The position numbers were made by a program, and so were the translations under genes. Positions 60,710 through 64,000 of a stretch of 64,000 nt of DNA are shown here, piece after piece; within the stretch, counting starts at the first letter, position 1, and every line of letters starts with the position of its first letter. The stretch comes from a virus, in the IMG/VR virus record IMGVR_UViG_3300021962_000021, positions 174,220 to 238,219 of that record. One strand, 5' to 3'. The notes under the pieces were generated by a model that saw nothing but the letters and a program-made list of their open reading frames with translations, was not told where the DNA came from and did no database searches.

Positions 60710-61018
60710 ATGGGAAAAAGAAAAAAGTTTGAACCAATAGAAATACACGCAGAAGAACCTTCTGATATATTCCAAACACATCGCAGGGAAATATCAAAGG
60801 CCATAGTTGAAGGAATTGATTATGGTATAAAATATAAAAAGAAGCGTGTTGATTTTGCACAGGTTATTATAAAAAACATATTGGTTATTACACTTTCAAT
60901 TGATAGCAGAGAATTTACTGATTTATTAGATGAAAATCTTCAAACCCTCATTGATTTTGAAGAGTATGAAACATGCTCTTTGGTTATGAAATTAAAAGAT
61001 AAATTGAATGAAAAATAA
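60710..61018 (+). CDS. Hypothetical protein
   Basis: A 102-aa acidic/basic helical protein (PSDIFQTHRREISKAIVEGI, DFAQVIIKNILVITLSIDSR). It is first in the thyX unit, and its 3' end overlaps thyX by 11 nt, so the two are likely co-translated. No family was recognised. Confidence 0.55.
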   Translation: MGKRKKFEPIEIHAEEPSDIFQTHRREISKAIVEGIDYGIKYKKKRVDFAQVIIKNILVITLSIDSREFTDLLDENLQTLIDFEEYETCSLVMKLKDKLNEK

Positions 61019-61628
61019 AGTAGAATTACTAGGTTACTATGGTAGTGATTTAACTCATGCACAATCGGCGTGGACATCTACCAGTAGAGATTTAACGGAA
61101 GAAAAGATAAATAGAGTTCCAAAGTTATTAAATATGTTGGCAAGTGAAGGACATGAAACGCCCTTTGAAAAAAGTTCGTTTCATTTTTTAGTGACAGTTG
61201 ACCAAGCCACTCACATACATTTGTTGAAACATAGAATAGGAGTTAGTATCAATGGTGAAAGTGCAAGATACAAAGAGTTAAAGGAAGATAAGATGTATAG
61301 ACCTACTGATTGGCCAGAGGAATGGAGAGGACGTTTGGATGTTTATGCCGAAATGGGAAATGCTTTATATCATAAAGCTTTAGAAGATTTAACTCCGATA
61401 TTGGGTAGAAAGAGAGCAAAAGAAAGTGCTCGTTTCTTCAAATCATTTAATTCTCAAATAGATATGGATGTTATGTTTAATTTCAGGTCTTTTGTTCATT
61501 TTCAAAGATTAAGAAATTCCGAACATGCACAATTAGAAGTTAGAGAGTTAGCACAAATGATGTTAGATTTGGTAAAAGGAATCGAAGGTAATCCATTTGA
61601 ACACACATTAAAAGCATTTAATTTATAG
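61008..61628 (+). CDS. thyX: Flavin-dependent thymidylate synthase ThyX
   Basis: A 206-aa enzyme making dTMP from dUMP with FAD and methylenetetrahydrofolate. The ThyX signature KHRIGVSINGESARY (residues 74-88) fits RHRxxSxxxxSxRY with Lys for the first Arg. HETPFEKSSFHFLV (49-62) is the upstream conserved block. It supplies thymidine for an AT-rich phage genome. It starts inside the upstream gene and ends in TAG. Confidence 0.9.
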   Translation: MKNKVELLGYYGSDLTHAQSAWTSTSRDLTEEKINRVPKLLNMLASEGHETPFEKSSFHFLVTVDQATHIHLLKHRIGVSINGESARYKELKEDKMYRPTDWPEEWRGRLDVYAEMGNALYHKALEDLTPILGRKRAKESARFFKSFNSQIDMDVMFNFRSFVHFQRLRNSEHAQLEVRELAQMMLDLVKGIEGNPFEHTLKAFNL

Positions 61629-61631
61629 GTT

Positions 61632-61940
61632 ATGGCACCAAAAGTAAAAACAAAACCAGGAGAGTTTCACATTGGTGATGGGAGTCACTTAATGATAAAA
61701 AGTTCTACAATTGTAGAAATGCATGATTATTTAAAATTAATGACAGGTGATACTAAGAGTTTAGTATTAGATGTTGAAATAAAAGCAGATTTTGAAAAAA
61801 TACCACCTGAATATCATCAGTTATTTTGTCAGATGATGCAAGTAAGATATGGTGGTATTGTAAATATTTGGGATAGTAGACAACCATTTGCAAAGCCTGA
61901 AGTGAAGAAAAAGAAATGGTATCAATTCTGGAAAAAATAA
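61632..61940 (+). CDS. Hypothetical protein
   Basis: A 102-aa protein. FHIGDGSHLMIKSSTIVEMH and LPPEYHQ-like IPPEYHQLFCQMMQVRYGGI are the main features. The C-terminus is Lys/Trp-rich (KKKKWYQFWKK). It is in tandem after thyX with a 3-nt gap. No family was recognised. Confidence 0.5.
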   Translation: MAPKVKTKPGEFHIGDGSHLMIKSSTIVEMHDYLKLMTGDTKSLVLDVEIKADFEKIPPEYHQLFCQMMQVRYGGIVNIWDSRQPFAKPEVKKKKWYQFWKK

Positions 61941-61951
61941 AATTATAAATT

Positions 61952-62326
61952 ATGTTATACGCACCAAGAATACCAACTCCACCACCTATATCAGATATAA
62001 GAAAAGTAAAAAAAGAAAATATGCCAGCAAAACCAAAAATAAGTAAAGACCAATTATTTCCAGAAAAAGTAGAAAGAGCAAAACAAATAGTAGAAAATTC
62101 TAATATAAAAGAAATGGTAAATGGGCCTCAACACTATGGGGGTGCGGATAATCCATATGAGGTTATTAAGGTATGTGAAGCATGGGGATTAGACAAAGAT
62201 GCGTATTTATTCAATGTGGTGAAATATGTTGCCAGAGCAGGTAAAAAAGACCCCCAAAAGGAGCTTGAGGACCTCAAAAAAGCGGTATTTTACCTCGAAA
62301 GAAAGGTAAAAAACCTTCAAAAATAA
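61952..62326 (+). CDS. DUF3310 (SaV-like) protein
   Basis: A 124-aa protein. The C-terminal 70 residues MVNGPQHYGGADNPYEVIKV, then YLFNVVKYVARAGKKDPQKE and LKKAVFYLERKV are the DUF3310 signature, sometimes annotated as a nucleotide kinase-like domain in phages. The N-terminal 45 residues are basic and disordered. It sits in the nucleotide-metabolism unit after thyX. Confidence 0.8.
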   Translation: MLYAPRIPTPPPISDIRKVKKENMPAKPKISKDQLFPEKVERAKQIVENSNIKEMVNGPQHYGGADNPYEVIKVCEAWGLDKDAYLFNVVKYVARAGKKDPQKELEDLKKAVFYLERKVKNLQK

Positions 62327-62327
62327 G

Positions 62328-62359
62328 TTTGGTAATTCGGGAAATTTTCCTTATATTTA
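62328..62359 (+). promoter_or_regulatory. Bacteroidota-type promoter upstream of gp32
   Basis: TTTG at 62328-62331, a 20-nt spacer, then TATATTTA at 62352-62359 (one mismatch). It would produce a leader of about 90 nt before gp32. Confidence 0.6.
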
Positions 62360-62376
62360 CATAGTAAAAGTTACAA

Positions 62377-62457
62377 AAGGTTATATATATCTATATAGGA
62401 TATAGCTATAAAACCTTAAACTTAAAACAAATTTTTAAACTTTAAAACTTAACAAAA
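62377..62457 (+). promoter_or_regulatory. gp32 leader: hairpin plus TTAAA repeats (possible autoregulatory operator)
   Basis: AAGGTTATA (62377-62385) can pair with TATAAAACCTT (62407-62417) around an AT-rich loop. Downstream to the ATG the RNA looks unstructured and carries TTAAA four times (62416, 62422, 62435, 62442) and TTAAC at 62449. T4 gp32 represses its own mRNA by binding an upstream folded element and UUAAA-rich single-stranded RNA; this leader has the same layout. Confidence 0.5.
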
Positions 62458-63306
62458 ATGGACATTAAATTGGCCTTGTCGAGATTTAATTCTCTACAAA
62501 ACAACACAAAGAAGTCTGACTCAATTTGGAAGCCAGCAAACGGAAAATCTCAAATCAGAATCGTTCCGTATAAGTTCAACAAAGATTTACCTTTCATTGA
62601 ACTTTATTTTCACTACAACATTAACAACAAAACTTACTTATCTCCGATGTCATTCGGTAGACCTGACCCTATCGTAGAGTTTGCAGAAAAACTTAAAAGA
62701 ACAGGCGATACCGATGATTGGAAAGCAGGTAAGAAAATGGAACCAAAATTAAGAACATTCGTTCCAGTTATCGTAAGAGGTAAAGAAAACGAAGGTGTTA
62801 AATTCTGGGGATTTGGTAAGACAGTTTACCAAGACATCTTGGGTTATATTGCTGATCCTGATTACGGAGATATTACAGACCCAATGCAAGGTAGAGATAT
62901 CGTATTGGATGTAACTTCTGCAGAAGAATCAAACGCAGCATATCCAACAACAGCAATCAGAATCAAACCAGCAACATCTAAATTACACGATGACCCTGCA
63001 ACGGTTCAATCTCTTTTGGAAAATCAAAAGAACATTACCGAATTATATTCTGAATTATCTTACGCTGAACTAAAGACAGTGTTGGAAAATTGGTTGAATC
63101 CAGGTTCAGCGATAGCAGATGATGAGATTGTTGAAGAATTAGAAGCACCAAAACCAAAGGCACAACCTGCTGCACAAAAACAATCTTCAGTTTCGACTGA
63201 TATGGGTGGAACGCAGGAATATGGTGACCTTCCTTGGGAAAAAGAAGCACCTGCTAAAAAAGCAGATGATGTAGCATCAGCATTTGATGATTTATTTAAC
63301 AATTAA
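62458..63306 (+). CDS. 32: Single-stranded DNA-binding protein gp32
   Basis: A 282-aa protein. SIWKPANGKSQIRIVPYKFN and LYFHYNINNKTYLSPMSFGR, then VKFWGFGKTVYQDILGYIAD, match the OB core of T4-like gp32. The C-terminus is Ala/Pro/Gln-rich and ends in an acidic tail (DVASAFDDLFNN) that recruits replication partners in this family. There are no cysteines, so the T4 zinc site is absent. It coats ssDNA during replication and recombination and is followed by UvsX. Length is close to T4 gp32 (301 aa). Confidence 0.92.
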   Translation: MDIKLALSRFNSLQNNTKKSDSIWKPANGKSQIRIVPYKFNKDLPFIELYFHYNINNKTYLSPMSFGRPDPIVEFAEKLKRTGDTDDWKAGKKMEPKLRTFVPVIVRGKENEGVKFWGFGKTVYQDILGYIADPDYGDITDPMQGRDIVLDVTSAEESNAAYPTTAIRIKPATSKLHDDPATVQSLLENQKNITELYSELSYAELKTVLENWLNPGSAIADDEIVEELEAPKPKAQPAAQKQSSVSTDMGGTQEYGDLPWEKEAPAKKADDVASAFDDLFNN

Positions 63307-63318
63307 TAGGTTACAATT

Positions 63319-64000
63319 ATGGCCAAAGTACAAGAGGATTTAGCAAGTATTCTTGCAGATTCATTAAACAAACAAAATAAGGATGGTAGAATTGCATACT
63401 TCCTGACAGATGGTGGTGGTGATGCCCCTACTAATGTAAAAGATTGGTTATCTACGGGTAACGCTCTTTTGGATGTAGCAGTTTCAAACAGACCTTATGG
63501 TGGTTTGCCTGTTGGCCGTATAGCAGAGATTACGGGTTTAGAGCAAAGTGGAAAATCTTTGCTCTCCGCCCATCTCCTTGCTGAAACACAAAAGAAAGGT
63601 GGAGTAGCCGTATTGATTGATACCGAAACTGCTGTTAATAGGGAGTTTTTGGAAGCAATCGGTGTTGATATTTCTAAATTATTATATGTTTCAGTAGATA
63701 CGGTTGAAGGTATTTTTGAGGCTTGTGAAACTATCATTGAGAAAATCAGAACTTCCGATAAGAATAGATTAGTTACGATTGTAGTTGACTCAGTTGCAGC
63801 TGCATCTACTAAGAAAGAATTGGAAGCTGATTACGATAAAGATGGTTATGCTACTGATAAAGCAATCATCATTTCCAAAGCGATGAGAAAGATTACGAAT
63901 ATGATTGGTAGACAAAACATTTGTTTAGTGTTTACTAACCAACTTCGTCAAAAGATGAACGCAATGGCATTTAGTGACCCTTGGACAACATCAGGCGGTA
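63319..64000 (+). CDS. uvsX: UvsX RecA-like recombinase (3' end outside window)
   Basis: ATG 63319 opens AKVQEDLASILADSLNKQNK; the frame runs to the window end (227 codons visible). RecA-core motifs are Walker A GLEQSGKS, VAVLIDTETAVNREFLEAIG, Walker B VTIVVDSVAA and a loop segment NQLRQKMN. UvsX forms filaments on ssDNA and drives strand exchange and recombination-dependent replication with gp32. It is 12 nt downstream of gp32, so probably co-transcribed. Confidence 0.93.
   Translation, partial: MAKVQEDLASILADSLNKQNKDGRIAYFLTDGGGDAPTNVKDWLSTGNALLDVAVSNRPYGGLPVGRIAEITGLEQSGKSLLSAHLLAETQKKGGVAVLIDTETAVNREFLEAIGVDISKLLYVSVDTVEGIFEACETIIEKIRTSDKNRLVTIVVDSVAAASTKKELEADYDKDGYATDKAIIISKAMRKITNMIGRQNICLVFTNQLRQKMNAMAFSDPWTTSGG

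Noticed and set aside
1-64000. tRNA genes
   Set aside because: No gap showed a cloverleaf-compatible sequence with a T-loop GTTCRA-type box; the gaps are short and AT-rich.

Overview
This window is a late and recombination-gene segment of a large, AT-rich, T4-like contractile-tailed phage (myovirus). All supported genes lie on the + strand and are tightly packed, many with ATGA or TAATG overlaps. The T4-type core can be recognised from protein motifs: large terminase gp17, portal gp20, prohead protease gp21, scaffold gp22, major capsid gp23, neck and tail-completion proteins like gp13, gp14 and gp15, sheath gp18, tube gp19, a gp26-like hub protein, a gp53/LysM-like baseplate protein, ssDNA-binding gp32 and (cut by the window end) UvsX. 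No tRNA, CRISPR array, IS element or integrase was seen. The likely host is a member of the Bacteroidota. Five intergenic promoters fit the Bacteroidota vegetative form TTTG-N19/20-TAnnTT. Most genes lack a Shine-Dalgarno sequence and have A-rich leaders. A phage-encoded ribosomal protein bS21 resembles Bacteroidota bS21.

Layout. 1-7644: an overlapping operon of carbohydrate or surface-chemistry genes (partial radical SAM protein, HAD phosphatase, COG5610-like protein, glycosyltransferase-like protein, two NAD-dependent epimerases, two SGNH-like proteins, an orphan thiamine-diphosphate half-enzyme). 7648-15742: a conserved micro-ORF, a 1294-aa multidomain protein (nucleotidyltransferase, metallopeptidase, ligase-like), a membrane protein, gp17 and a Cys-rich modular protein. 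15792-24935: the head module (gp20, several internal-head candidates, gp21, bS21, gp22, gp23), closed by a strong terminator. 25018-29955: fibre-like protein and neck/tail-completion genes. 30039-43419: long repetitive fibre genes, two with S74 self-cleaving chaperone ends, a glycosyltransferase, and a tail protein carrying a Hint (intein-like) domain. 43489-55922: sheath, tube, tape measure and baseplate. 55987-64000: PhyH-type oxygenase, compact family-A DNA polymerase, a 711-aa probable virion protein, ThyX, DUF3310 protein, gp32 and UvsX.

Regulation. A repeated element TATTTATA lies 3-50 nt upstream of most structural transcription units (160 nt upstream for gp22) and is the best late-promoter candidate. 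The Bacteroidota-type promoters stand mainly before the replication and metabolism genes and gp20. Rho-independent terminators follow gp23, the first long fibre gene and gp19.

The points most worth following are: (i) the phage bS21 appears to lack the tyrosine that occludes the anti-Shine-Dalgarno in Bacteroidia ribosomes; (ii) LxE sites, like the cleavage rule of the gp21 protease, sit at the module boundaries of several large proteins, suggesting packaged polyproteins; (iii) a textbook A AAA AAG slippery site joins two head-region reading frames; (iv) a Hint domain is inserted in a tail protein; (v) the gp32 leader resembles the T4 gp32 autoregulatory operator. All functional statements come from reading the sequence and recalling families; no database search was run.
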